This document shows positions 18,685 through 27,061 of a stretch of DNA of 40,086 bases, piece after piece. The position numbers and the translations under genes were made by a program. A model generated the notes under the pieces. The model saw only the letters and a program-made list of their open reading frames with translations. It was not told where the DNA came from and made no database searches. The DNA lies in NCBI RefSeq assembly GCF_001816125.1, contig NZ_MDZA01000266.1, positions 1-40,086 on the forward strand. The letters run 5' to 3'. Origin of the DNA: Hymenobacter coccineus. GTDB taxonomy: Bacteria; Bacteroidota; Bacteroidia; Cytophagales; Hymenobacteraceae. Numbering within the stretch: the stretch's first letter is position 1; each line of letters starts with the position of its first letter.

Positions 18685-18798
18685 AAATTGTAGCGCGGAC
18701 TTTTTAGTCCGCGGCTCTGGACGGTCACTGCACGATTAATCGGCAGGACGAAGCGAGAGCCGCGGACTACAAAGTCCACGCTACGGAAACTACAATTT
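18685..18798. repeat. nested inverted repeat between the aminotransferase and rfaE1 genes
   Basis: The main arms at 18691-18718 and 18756-18783 match at 26 of 28 positions, and each arm is itself a hairpin (GCGGACT and AGTCCGC halves). Outer copies AAATTGTA (18685-18692) and TACAATTT (18791-18798) extend the symmetry, and the right one includes the aminotransferase stop. The layout is that of a folded, possibly mobile element, or of a complex terminator. Confidence 0.85.
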
Positions 18799-20004
18799 GG
18801 CCAGGCTTTTCTTGATGCGCTGGAAGGCTTCCACCAGTTTGTCGTCGGCGGCGGCGGTGCTGAAGCGCATGCACTGCGGGGCCCCAAAGGCCTCGCCCGA
18901 CACGGCGGCCACGTGGGCGTCGCTGAGCAGGTAGAGGGCCAAATCGGCCGAATCCTTGATCACCTGGCCCTCGGCCGTGGTGCGGCCGAAGAACGCCGAC
19001 ACGTCCGGGAACACGTAGAACGCGCCGCTCGGCGTGGGCGTCACCAGGCCGGGGATGTCCTTGGCAATGTCCAACACCAGGTCGCGGCGGCGGTGGTAGG
19101 CGGTTACCATCTCATCGGCGCTGCCGTGGCCGCCGAGCAGGGCGGCGGTGCCAGCCTTCTGGGCAATGGAGCAGGTGCCGGACGTGATTTGGCCCTGGAG
19201 CTTGTCGCAGGCCGAGGCAATGTCGGCGCGGGCGGCGAGGTAGCCCAGGCGCCAGCCGGTCATGGCGTAGCCCTTCGAGAAGCCGTTGACCGTGATTACC
19301 TGGTCTTTAACCTCCGGGAAGCGGGCCAGGCTGTAGTGCTCGCCCACGAAGTTGATGTACTCGTAAATCTCGTCGGCCAGGGCGTAAACCTGCGGGTGGC
19401 GGGCCAGCACGGCGGCTATTTCGCCAAACTCTTCCTTGCTGAACACTGACCCCGTGGGGTTGCACGGCGACGAGTACATGATGAGCTTGGTACGCGGCGT
19501 GATGGCGGATTCAAGCTGCGCGGCGGTGGCCTTGTAGTCGTTTTCGAGGCTGCCCACCAGCGGCACGGGCACGCCCTCGGCCAGCTTCACCATCTCCTCG
19601 TAGCTCACCCAATAGGGCGAGTAGATGATCACCTCGTCGCCCGGGTTCACCAGGCTGAGGATGGCGTTGGCCAGGGCCTGCTTGGCGCCGGTGCTCACCA
19701 CAATGTTATTGGGCAAGTAGTCTAAGTCGTTCTCCTTCTTAAGCTTGGCACAAATGGCTTGGCGCAGCTCCAAGGTACCAGGCACCGGCGTGTAGAATGT
19801 GAAACCATCGTCGACGGCCTTCTTGGCGGCGTCTTTGATGTACTGGGGCGTCTGAAAGTCGGGCTCACCGAAGCTCAGGCTGATGACATCGACGCCCTGC
19901 GCGGCCAGCTCGCGGGCTTTTTTGGCCATGGCAATGGTCGCCGATTCGGTCATCGCCAGCAGGCGATTGGAGAGCGGCGACACGGGGGCAAGTACTTCGG
20001 GCAT
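18790..20004 (-). CDS. pyridoxal-phosphate aminotransferase, aspartate aminotransferase type
   Basis: A 404-residue class I aminotransferase. Family marks are the N-terminal ISLSFGEPDFQTPQYI, FTFYTPVPGTLELRQAI, VSTGAKQALANAI, SSPCNPTGSVFS (Asn and Pro), ADEIYEYI (Asp and Tyr), NGFSKGYAMTGWRLGY (PLP-binding Lys) and FSTAAADDKLVEAF near the end, with the substrate-binding Arg just before it. It is most like the bacterial aspartate/prephenate aminotransferase group; the amino acid preference is an inference. The frame is open to an ATG at 20028, but a -7 box ends two bases before that codon, so transcription probably starts inside it and I prefer the ATG at 20004. Confidence 0.93.
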   Translation of the reverse strand: MPEVLAPVSPLSNRLLAMTESATIAMAKKARELAAQGVDVISLSFGEPDFQTPQYIKDAAKKAVDDGFTFYTPVPGTLELRQAICAKLKKENDLDYLPNNIVVSTGAKQALANAILSLVNPGDEVIIYSPYWVSYEEMVKLAEGVPVPLVGSLENDYKATAAQLESAITPRTKLIMYSSPCNPTGSVFSKEEFGEIAAVLARHPQVYALADEIYEYINFVGEHYSLARFPEVKDQVITVNGFSKGYAMTGWRLGYLAARADIASACDKLQGQITSGTCSIAQKAGTAALLGGHGSADEMVTAYHRRRDLVLDIAKDIPGLVTPTPSGAFYVFPDVSAFFGRTTAEGQVIKDSADLALYLLSDAHVAAVSGEAFGAPQCMRFSTAAADDKLVEAFQRIKKSLAKL

Positions 20005-20030
20005 AGCGGACAGCGGAAAAATTTGCATTG

Positions 20031-20038
20031 CAAAGGTA
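20031..20038 (-). promoter_or_regulatory. -7 promoter box of the aminotransferase gene
   Basis: TACCTTTG on the minus strand, with TTTG 15 bp further upstream. Its position favours translation from the ATG at 20004. Confidence 0.5.
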
Positions 20039-20069
20039 TTGGCTGCGCCTAGCCAAACCGCACGCTATC

Positions 20070-22078
20070 CTATTTTTCCGCCGCTGAGGGCCCCACGGCC
20101 TGCCCCAGCCGCCGCCAGCAGCGCCACAGAATCCCCACGTCCTGCCCCGGGGCGTAGTTTTTGGCGTACAGCAATTCAAGATGGCGCTTGGCATCGGCCC
20201 CGAGGGGGCCCCCGGCCGCGTCGGCGGGCGAGAGCACGGCGGGCCGCGCCTGGGCCGGGCCGGGCGTGTGGCGCAGGCCCACCCACGTGGCCCGGCCCCG
20301 CAGCACCGCCACCGCGTTGTGCACAAATGCTTGGCGGTCAATTTGAAACCAGACCAGCAGGGGCCCCAGCAGCAGCAGCGCCGCGGCACTCGATACGTCG
20401 AGCAGGCGCTTGGCGCGGGCGGGGCCCGGCTGGTGCAGATTCAGGGCGCTGTGGAGGGCGTAGTAGTTGCCGGGCGCATCCTTGCGGCTGCTGCCGATGA
20501 TGTAGGCGCTGGCCTCGGGCAGGATTTTGTAGGCCACCGGCGGCGTGGCGGGCAGCGCCAGCATCAGGCCAATAATTTGGCTGGCGGGCAGGTCACGGCC
20601 GCAAAAAATCAGCTCGTCCAGCGCGTACAGGCGCACCAGATCAGGCAGTTGGCGCAACTCGCCCAGGGCCTCGGCCGGCGCGTGCGCTGGCGACTGCCGC
20701 ACCGATGCGCCGTCGCTGTGGGGCCCACGGCCACGTAGCCGACGACGCGCGCGGGCACGGCGGCGGCCTCCAGGAGCTGGCACACGCGCTGGCTCTCGGC
20801 CGCCGAGCCCACGATGGCAATATTCTTCGGGCGGGGTTCGCCCAAGTGCAGGTTGTGGTACTTTACAAAGTGCGTGGCCAGCTGCCGCCCCACCATCGCC
20901 ACCAGGGCCCAGGCCCCGCCCAGCACAATAAGGGCCTTGGAAAAGCGCCAGGCGTCCAAAAAATTCGACACCGCCGAAATCAGCACCGTGCCCACCAGGA
21001 TGCCCCGCGCCAGGCGGCCCAGCTTCAGGGGCCGGCCGTAGCCGCCGCTCAGGTAGGCCGAGGCCAGCCACACGGCAATGTAGCCCGGCACGGCCACCCG
21101 CATAAACTGCGGTGGATAGGGTCCCGGCGGGTATTTATGGTAGGTTTCCCAGTACGTTTTCAGCAAAAATATACCCCCGTACAGCAGGCCGGCATCGAGC
21201 ACGACCGGCGCGACTTGGCGGGCCAGCCGCTCTAAAATGGCCGCTCCCGCCCGCAGCCAAATGGCGGTGTTGATCAGCAGCGAGACCAGGCCGGCGGGCC
21301 CCGGGGCGAAGTGCTTGCGGGCGAAAATCACCATGGCCCGGTAAAATACAAGCACGTAGTTCACGCTCGTGCGTCGGGTGCTCTCACCCTTGTAGTGGAT
21401 GATGCGGGCCCCGGGGAAATAGTAATTTTTCCAGCCGCCCAGCGTGAGGCGGTACGAGAGGTCGATGTCCTCGCCGTACATGAAGTAGTCTTCGTCGAGC
21501 AGGCCTACCTGGGCCAGGGCCGTGCGCCGCAGCAGCATAAACGCCCCGCTTAGCACGTCGACCTCGTGGGCCTGGTTTTTGTCCAAGTACCCCAAATGGT
21601 AGCGGCCAAAGATGCGCGAATTGGGCAGCAGGCGGCTCAGGCCCAGCATTTTGCACAGGGCCACGGCGGGCGTGGGCAGGCCGCGCTTGCTTTCGGGCAG
21701 AAAGTGGCCCTGGCCATCAAGCATGTGCACGCCCAGGCCCCCGCCGGCGGGGTGCGCGTCCATAAAATCGCAGCAGGCCCGGAAGGTGTCTTCCTCCACC
21801 ACCGTGTCGGGGTTGAGCAGCAGCTGGTACTGGCCGGTGGCGCGGCGCAGGGCCTGGTTGTTGGCCTTGGCAAAGCCCGGGTTGTGCTTGTTTTCGATCA
21901 GGATGACCTCCGGGAACCGGGCCCGCACCATTGCTACCGAGTGGTCGGCCGAGTTGTTGTCCACCACGAACACCTCCACCGGGGCCCCCAGCTTCTCGGC
22001 CGCCCGCCGCACCGACAGCAGCGCCTGCTCGAGGAAGTAGCTGACGTTGTAGCTGACGACGACGACGGAGAGTTTCAA
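20070..22078 (-). CDS. two-part glycosyltransferase (GT2 plus membrane/Rossmann region), one frameshift
   Basis: Two frames give one 669-residue protein. Residues 1-240 are a GT-A glycosyltransferase of family 2: LSVVVVSYNVSYFL, VFVVDNNSADHS, LLLNPDTVV and the YFMYGEDIDLSYR motif typical of rhamnosyl-type transferases. Several membrane helices follow. From about residue 420 a Rossmann-like part (KNIAIVGSAAESQRVCQLLE) resembles the nucleotide-binding region found before bacterial sugar-phosphate transferases. The frames join at 20715-20725, where adding one G restores GGGGCCCC and VGPHSDGASVRQ. It starts at a TTG. It probably adds sugars to envelope glycans at the inner membrane. Confidence 0.8.
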
Positions 22079-22086
22079 TTTTTGAG

Positions 22087-22135
22087 CGGTTAGCTGCTAT
22101 TTTAGCTGTTAGCTATTGGCTGTCAGCTGTTAACT
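22087..22135. repeat. degenerate TTAGCTGTTAGCT-type repeat
   Basis: The stretch is built from variants of GTTAGCTG and TAGCTATTGGCTGTCAGCTG, the same units as the inverted repeat around 23003-23105. It lies upstream of the glycosyltransferase start. The rest of the gap up to recR (22136-22378) is GC-rich and holds nothing I can name. Confidence 0.6.
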
Positions 22136-22378
22136 TTTTCGGCCGATGATATTCATCAGAAATAGGCTAACAAAGCTAAAGGCTGCCAGCCATCGCCGGG
22201 CGGTTCACTGCTTGCGCAACTACTGCCCACCGTGGCTCCAAGCGGTGCGCGCAAAAACGCGGGGGCAGAAACGACGCCTGGCCCCGGTATCCCCCCGCGC
22301 GTGGCGGCCCAAAAAAAGCCCCGCCGCCAAACCGGCTGCGGAGCTTTTTTTGCAATATTTTGGGGCCGGCCGGGGGCC

Positions 22379-22993
22379 CTAACTTACTTGCCGCTGGCGG
22401 TCCACAATGCTGCGGCCGAGGGTAATCTCGTCGGCGTATTCCAGCTCGCCGCCCATCGGAATGCCGCGGGCAATGGTGCTGATGTGCACGTTGGGCAGGT
22501 CGCGCAGGCGGCGCGAGAGGTAAAAGGCAGTGGTGTCGCCCTCCATGGTGGGGCTGATGGCGAGGATGACCTCGCGCACGTCCGAGTCTTCGGCCGCGGC
22601 CCGCTCCACCAGCGAGTCGATGTGCAGGTCGGTGGGCCCCACGCCCTCGATGGGCGAGATGACGCCGCCCAGCACGTGGTACACGCCGCGGTACTGGCCC
22701 GTGTTTTCGATGGCGATAACGTCGCGCACGTCGGCCACCACGCACACTTGGGCGTGGTCGCGCAGCTGATTGGCGCAAATGCTGCACTCCTCGGCGTCGG
22801 AAATGCTGTGGCAGGTGCGGCAGTAAGTGATTTCGAAGCGCATTTTGGCCAGCGCCTCGGCCAGCGAGGCCGTGGTGTCGGTGTCGGCCTTCAGCAGGTG
22901 CAGGGCTAGGCGCAGGGCCGTTTTCTTGCCAATGCCGGGCAGGCGGGCGAGCTCGCCCACGGCGTTTTCAATCAGCTTGGAAGGGAAATCCAT
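22379..22993 (-). CDS. recR: recombination mediator protein RecR
   Basis: A 204-residue RecR, which works with RecF and RecO to load RecA at single-strand gaps. The N-terminal helix-hairpin-helix is ELARLPGIGKKTALRLAL. A four-cysteine zinc finger follows (CRTCHSISDAEECSIC). The Toprim domain has VCVVADVRDVIAIENTG and GVYHVLGGVISPIEGVGP, and the C-terminus carries IARGIPMGGELEYAD. Length matches the family. The ATG follows an inverted repeat of the TTAGCTG type, with no clear promoter box. Confidence 0.97.
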   Translation of the reverse strand: MDFPSKLIENAVGELARLPGIGKKTALRLALHLLKADTDTTASLAEALAKMRFEITYCRTCHSISDAEECSICANQLRDHAQVCVVADVRDVIAIENTGQYRGVYHVLGGVISPIEGVGPTDLHIDSLVERAAAEDSDVREVILAISPTMEGDTTAFYLSRRLRDLPNVHISTIARGIPMGGELEYADEITLGRSIVDRQRQVS

Positions 22994-23002
22994 TTAGTTA
23001 TT

Positions 23003-23105
23003 AGCTGTTAGCTTATAGCTGTTGGCTGTTAGCTTTTTGGCTGGACCCGTTCGCCCAAACAAGTTGAACGAAAAGCTGACAGCTAATAGCCACAAGCTAA
23101 CAGCT
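23003..23105. repeat. imperfect inverted repeat between recR and clpS
   Basis: Arms of 35 bases at 23003-23037 and 23071-23105 match at about 30 positions and consist of GCTGTTAGCT-type units. It spans most of the recR-clpS gap and shares its units with 22087-22135. Confidence 0.75.
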
Positions 23106-23108
23106 CAA

Positions 23109-23390
23109 TCAGGAGATATCCGCCGAAATGCCCCGGTCGTGGATGGCGGTGCACAGGGGCTCTAGCTCCTCGTACGAGCCGTTTTTGACGCTGCACTTGC
23201 CTTTGTAGTGGATGAGCAGGGTGCACTGCTCGGCCTGCTCGGGCTGGTGCTGGCACACGTCAATCAGGGTTTTGATGACGTGGGCGAAGGTATTTACCTC
23301 GTCGTTGTACACCACAAGGCTGCGCGGCTCGGCGGGTTCTTCGAGCAGCAGTACGTCCTCATCGAACTCAATTTGGGGGCGGGTCGTCAT
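23109..23390 (-). CDS. clpS: ATP-dependent Clp protease adaptor ClpS
   Basis: A 93-residue adaptor that hands N-degron substrates to ClpAP-type proteases. The core starts at about residue 22 with PRSLVVYNDEVNTFAHVI, where the conserved Asn-Asp pair binds the substrate N-terminus. A later VCQHQPEQAEQCTLLIHYKG helix/strand and the GISADIS end fit the family. The N-terminal 20 residues are acidic and variable, as usual. The ATG at 23390 lies four bases after an exact TAAATTTG box. The clp protease itself is not in the window. Confidence 0.92.
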   Translation of the reverse strand: MTTRPQIEFDEDVLLLEEPAEPRSLVVYNDEVNTFAHVIKTLIDVCQHQPEQAEQCTLLIHYKGKCSVKNGSYEELEPLCTAIHDRGISADIS

Positions 23391-23394
23391 GGGG

Positions 23395-23402
23395 CAAATT
23401 TA
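23395..23402 (-). promoter_or_regulatory. -7 promoter box of clpS (TAAATTTG)
   Basis: An exact TAnnTTTG match, then CCCC and the ATG at 23390. The spacing equals that of fabG, marC and the lipoprotein at 30482, so a leaderless mRNA is expected. Confidence 0.55.
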
Positions 23403-23602
23403 CGGCGGCGGCACCGGGTTGGCGGCACGTGTAAACGCCCGGGCCCCACAAATCGTTTCGGGAAATGGGCCCCCGGGGCGCGGGGCCGGCGTAATTTTCG
23501 GCTGCCAAGGGGCCCTGCCCTCCCGGTGGCCCGCCGGCCGTTGCAAAACGGCACCCCTGGGGCCCCACCGGCACCTCGCCCACCGCCTCCCGCTCCCTGC
23601 CC

Positions 23603-24160
23603 ATGCCCGTTCCCGCGACCGAATTTAAAAAAGCCCTCAAGCGCCTCGGCGAACCCGAAAAGGAAGCCCTGCTTCTGCGCGCCGTGCGCCGCGACGCCGA
23701 ACTCTACGAAACCTTCCGCTTCGAGCTGCTGGCCGACGTGTCGCTGGCCCAGATCCAGGAGGAAACCGCCGACCGCATCCACGAATTGTTCAACTTGGCC
23801 GTGAGCGGGCGCCTGCTCAACCGCAGCCTCGTGAAGGCTTTGCGCGCCAGCGTGCAGGAGGCGGCCCGCGCCCGCCGCATCACCAAAAGCAAGCAGCTCG
23901 AAATTGACCTACTGGCCTACACCCTGCGCCTGTGCCTCGACCACTATTCGGGCCAGTTCGACAGCGTGTACGACGGCTTTTACAAAGCCGTGGCACGCCT
24001 GGCCGCCCGCCTCCCGGCCCTGATTTTGAAGCACCTGCACGAAGATTTGTGGGTCGAGTACAAGCCCGATTTAGATGATGTGCTGAATGATTTGCACCGG
24101 CGTAAGAAAAGCGCAAATCTGACCTTTGAGCTACCTCGGGAATTGACTATTCCGCAGTAG
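23603..24160 (+). CDS. conserved hypothetical helical protein
   Basis: A 185-residue protein I cannot place in a named family. It is nearly all helical and charged, with KKALKRLGEPEKEALLLRAV at the start and later LARLPALILKHLHEDL-like helices. There is no signal peptide or membrane segment, so it should be cytoplasmic. GC content and codon use match the neighbours and the length of the open frame supports a real gene. The ATG at 23603 is the natural start. It is divergent from clpS with a 212-bp GC-rich gap that shows no feature other than the clpS promoter. Confidence 0.7.
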   Translation: MPVPATEFKKALKRLGEPEKEALLLRAVRRDAELYETFRFELLADVSLAQIQEETADRIHELFNLAVSGRLLNRSLVKALRASVQEAARARRITKSKQLEIDLLAYTLRLCLDHYSGQFDSVYDGFYKAVARLAARLPALILKHLHEDLWVEYKPDLDDVLNDLHRRKKSANLTFELPRELTIPQ

Positions 24161-24196
24161 CTTGCGCTGACTTCACTTCCTTTTCACCCCAATTTT

Positions 24197-24916
24197 ATGC
24201 TAAAACGTTACCCTCCTCTTTGAGCTGGTCTGGGCTTGCTCGCGCTGGCCACCGGCTGCGCCGGGTCGTACACCCCCATTCGGCCCGACCGCATCGCCAC
24301 CTACCAAGCCTCAGCCGCCAACGCGCCCGTCGAGTTTGGCTATCAGTACGACGTGCTGCGGCTGCACGGCAACAAAAAGTACGTAAAAAAAGAAGCCAAG
24401 CGGGGCTATCACGTAACCGCCGTGCGTGTAACCAACCGCACGGGGCGAGACTTGAATTTCTCGTGCGACCTGAACCTGCTGTACGGCGACCGGCCCGTCA
24501 TGCCCGTGGGCGGCACCGCGGCGGCGCAGGACCTAAAGCAGGGCGTGGCCATTTACCTGCTCTACGTGCTGCTGAACTTCAACGTGGGCGGCACCATCAA
24601 CAACAGCACGGGCGCCACCAGTGGGGGCACGTTCTTGCCCACAGGGCCCTTCATTGCCGGCGGCAACATGCTGGGCGCCAGCCAAGCCAATAAAAACATG
24701 CGCCGCGAATTTGAGGAGTTTGACCTTGCCAACCGCACCATCAAGCCCGGCGAGACGGTGTACGGCATCCTGAGCCTGCGCGAAACGTCGGTGGCCCCCA
24801 TGCGCCTCGAGCTGCGCCCCGGTACCGAATCGACCTACGTGCCAGCCACCGCGCCGGTGGTGCTGCCAGCCCCCATGCCGGTCCCACCCGCGGCCACGCC
24901 CCGGCGCGACGATTAA
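24197..24916 (+). CDS. putative lipoprotein with an in-frame stop in its signal peptide
   Basis: The ATG at 24197 opens MLKRYPPL, then a TGA at 24221-24223, then in the same frame AGLGLLALATGCAGS, a perfect lipoprotein signal (lipobox ATGC). Reading the TGA as Trp gives 239 residues. The mature part has VRVTNRTGRDLNFSCDL and a long Gly/Asn-rich hydrophobic stretch, then RTIKPGETVYGILSLRE and a Pro-rich tail. Function unknown; location probably outer membrane or periplasm. The stop is either a base error, a nonsense mutation, or translation begins at a TTG at 24236, which would leave a very short signal. Confidence 0.65.
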
Positions 24917-24959
24917 CCCCTCCCGGTGGGTATTAGGCACAAATTTTTAATCAAAAAAA

Positions 24960-24989
24960 GGCCCCGCCAATCAACTGGCGGGGCCTTTT
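24960..24989. terminator. bidirectional terminator between the lipoprotein gene and yceI
   Basis: A ten-base-pair stem (GGCCCCGCCA / TGGCGGGGCC) with the loop ATCAAC. Four T follow on the plus strand and seven A precede it, giving T-runs for both convergent genes. Confidence 0.9.
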
Positions 24990-25009
24990 CAGTTAAGCGC
25001 AAACGCTGA

Positions 25010-25618
25010 TTATTGCTTGGCAACCACGTTGAAGTCCAGCGTGAAGTCGTCGTTGATGGCTTTGTCGCCGATGCTGTCGAAGAACGACTTCGAACCGTAC
25101 TTCAGGCCGAACTTGGTGCGGTCGATGGTCATTTTGCCGCTGGCGGCGGCCACGCCGTTTTTCACGCCCACTTTGGCGGGGAACGTGAGGCGGTTGGTCA
25201 CCCCTTTGATCATCATGTCGCCCACGATGGTGGCGTTGTTGGCGGTAGCAGCGGCCCCTTTGATGGGGGTTACGCTCACAATTTTGAACGTGGACGTGGG
25301 GTTTTTATCGGCCCCGAAGAAGTCGTCGCCGCTCATGTGGCCCACAAACTTGGCCTGCGATTCTGCATCCGTGATGTCGGTGGCCTTGATGGTTTTCATG
25401 TCCACGGTGGTGGTACCGCCCACTACCATGTTATTTTTCACCAGCAGGTCGCCGCCCGTGAACTGAATGGTGCCGTTGTGGCCGTGGGTCACGGCTTTGC
25501 CTTCCCACCCCAGGGTGCTCAGCTGGGGCTGGAGCTTGTAGGCGGTTTGGGCTTGGGCAGCGGGAGCAGCTACCAGGCCAGCAAAGGCCAACAGGGCGGG
25601 AAACAGAATTTTTTTCAT
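25010..25618 (-). CDS. YceI-family periplasmic protein
   Basis: A 202-residue protein with a clear signal peptide (ILFPALLAFAGLVAAPAAQA, cut before QT). The mature part is a lipocalin-like YceI domain: TLGWEGKAVTHGHNGTIQF, GTTTVDMKTIKATDI, FVGHMSGDDFFGADKNPT and FGLKYGSKSFFDSIGDKAI. YceI proteins bind isoprenoid-like lipids in the periplasm; the ligand here is unknown. It lies 81 bases downstream of marR on the same strand, with a small hairpin between, so it may be read from the marR promoter as well as its own. Confidence 0.93.
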   Translation of the reverse strand: MKKILFPALLAFAGLVAAPAAQAQTAYKLQPQLSTLGWEGKAVTHGHNGTIQFTGGDLLVKNNMVVGGTTTVDMKTIKATDITDAESQAKFVGHMSGDDFFGADKNPTSTFKIVSVTPIKGAAATANNATIVGDMMIKGVTNRLTFPAKVGVKNGVAAASGKMTIDRTKFGLKYGSKSFFDSIGDKAINDDFTLDFNVVAKQ

Positions 25619-25659
25619 GATTGAAAAGAGGTAAAAAGAGAAAAAAGGTGGCAGTGAGG

Positions 25660-25678
25660 GCCCCCGCCGTGCGGGGGC
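25660..25678. repeat. small GC hairpin between marR and yceI
   Basis: GCCCCCGC and GCGGGGGC pair around a CGT loop. The T-rich stretch follows only about 20 bases later on the minus strand, so it is at best an attenuator. Confidence 0.4.
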
Positions 25679-25699
25679 TAAAAGAAGAATGGGAAAAGC

Positions 25700-26160
25700 T
25701 TAGTCGGCTGACCGTAATTTATCGAGCAAGTCGTTGAGCTGCTGCAACTCTGCCTCGGAGAAGCGGCCCATGCCCATTCGATGCGGGTCCAGCACGCCTT
25801 CGGTTTCGAGGCGCTCAGCAGGTCCAGGCCCGCTTCGGTAATGCGGATGTCGACGGCGCGGCGGTTGGCAGGGCACACGGTGCGCGTCACGAGCTGCTTC
25901 TCTTCGAGGCGGTCCACGATGCGCGAGGCGTTGCTGGTTTTGTCCAGCATCCGGTCGATGAGCAGGGCCACGGTGGCTGGCCGCGGGTGCTGGCCGCGCA
26001 AAATGCGCAGCAGGTTGAACTGCGGCAGCGTGAGGCCGAAGGGCTTGAAGGCCGCCGCCTGCCGCACCTGTAGCCAGCCGGCCGTGTAGGTGAGGTTGAT
26101 AATGGCCTTTTCGTAGGCGCTGCGGAACACGGGTTGCTTTATTTCGTCTTCGATGCGCAT
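25700..26160 (-). CDS. MarR-family transcriptional regulator, one frameshift
   Basis: A 153-residue winged-helix regulator once one C is added near 25805. The first frame reads MRIEDEIKQPVFRS, then LTLPQFNLLRILRGQHPRP and the recognition/wing region SNASRIVDRLEEKQLVTR, and RAVDIRITEAGLDLLSA. After the shift the other frame gives the expected dimer helix GMGRFSEAELQQLNDLL and ends at 25700. It probably represses its own gene and yceI; two perfect palindromes lie just upstream. The ATG at 26160 is preferred over a longer frame to 26202, which would run through those palindromes. Confidence 0.82.
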
Positions 26161-26190
26161 TGGGTTAACTGCGGTTGACGCTGCAAATAT

Positions 26191-26218
26191 ATGTACGTAC
26201 ATTTAATGTTGCAACATT
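26191..26218. promoter_or_regulatory. twin perfect palindromes upstream of marR
   Basis: ATGTACGTACAT (26191-26202) and AATGTTGCAACATT (26205-26218) are both perfect palindromes, two bases apart, 31 bp before the marR ATG. Sites of this size and place are typical operators of MarR dimers, so autoregulation is likely. Confidence 0.6.
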
Positions 26219-26317
26219 GTTCCGCTTAATCTTCCATTATTTTCTTGAAACGACGCACGGCCGGGACCCGCGGAAAGCCGTATTGCTGGCTAAATATACT
26301 TTAACCGCTAATTTTAT

Positions 26318-26890
26318 ATGAAACACTTTATTTTGGCCGCTGGGGTAGCTACCGCACTGGCGGGGGCCCCGCGCCTGGCCGCGGCCCAGCAGGGCGGCTA
26401 CCCGGTGGCCACCACGGCCCAAACGCAATTTGTATACCAGAACGGCGCCGTGGTGCGGCGCGAGGGCCCCGCTACCACGCCCCTCACCCAGAACGTGCGC
26501 CTGGCCAACGGCACCAAAATCAACTACAAAAGCGGCATCGTGGAGTTTCCGGGCGGCAAGCTCACCACGTTAAAGGAGGGCGACTTCGTGCGGCCCGACG
26601 GCGGCCTCGTGTTTGCCACGCCGGGCAGCGCCGCCGCCGCCCGTGGCAACGGCCCGGCGCCCGCCAGCACCACGTTCAGCACCTACACGCTGCCCACCCG
26701 CGTGGTGCCCGGCAACGCCACGGCCGAAACCGGGGCCCTGCAGCTGCGCGTGCAGCTCCTGGAGCGGAAGGTGGAGCTACTCAACCGCAAAGTCGCGCTG
26801 CTCGCCCAGGGCCAGGCCGCCTCGCCCGATGCCCGCCAAATCGACCTCGACCTGACGGCCCTCGACGCGCAGCTGCAAGGCGGCAAATAA
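26318..26890 (+). CDS. exported protein, DUF6799-like, with C-terminal coiled coil
   Basis: A 190-residue protein with a signal peptide (HFILAAGVATALAGAPRLAA, cut near AAAQQ). Residues 60-105 (LANGTKINYKSGIVEFPG, then LTTLKEGDFVRPDGGLVF) resemble DUF6799, a small Bacteroidota domain of unknown role. A Thr/Ala/Pro-rich linker follows, then a leucine-rich heptad helix (LQLRVQLLERKVELLNRKVA), probably a coiled coil. It is divergent from marR. Location is probably periplasmic. Confidence 0.7.
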   Translation: MKHFILAAGVATALAGAPRLAAAQQGGYPVATTAQTQFVYQNGAVVRREGPATTPLTQNVRLANGTKINYKSGIVEFPGGKLTTLKEGDFVRPDGGLVFATPGSAAAARGNGPAPASTTFSTYTLPTRVVPGNATAETGALQLRVQLLERKVELLNRKVALLAQGQAASPDARQIDLDLTALDAQLQGGK

Positions 26891-26953
26891 TTGCGGGTTG
26901 ACTCAAATAGCTTTTTAGCGCGGTTTCGGGATTAATGTACTGTCTGGGCGATA

Positions 26954-27038
26954 TAGGGGCGGGGCTTGCCCCTGCCCGACCGTTCGCAGCAGTCCAACGA
27001 TGCCGTTCAACGATAGGCGGGGGCAAGCCCCGCCCCTA
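26954..27038. repeat. inverted repeat with 23-bp arms (GGGGCGGGGCTTGCCCC type)
   Basis: Arms at 26954-26976 and 27016-27038 match at 22 of 23 positions around a 39-nt loop. It lies between two convergent genes (ending at 26890 and 27062). Traces of outer symmetry (GCGGTTT / AAACCGC) flank it. Confidence 0.85.
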
Positions 27039-27061
27039 CGTACACCGACGCTAAAACCGCA

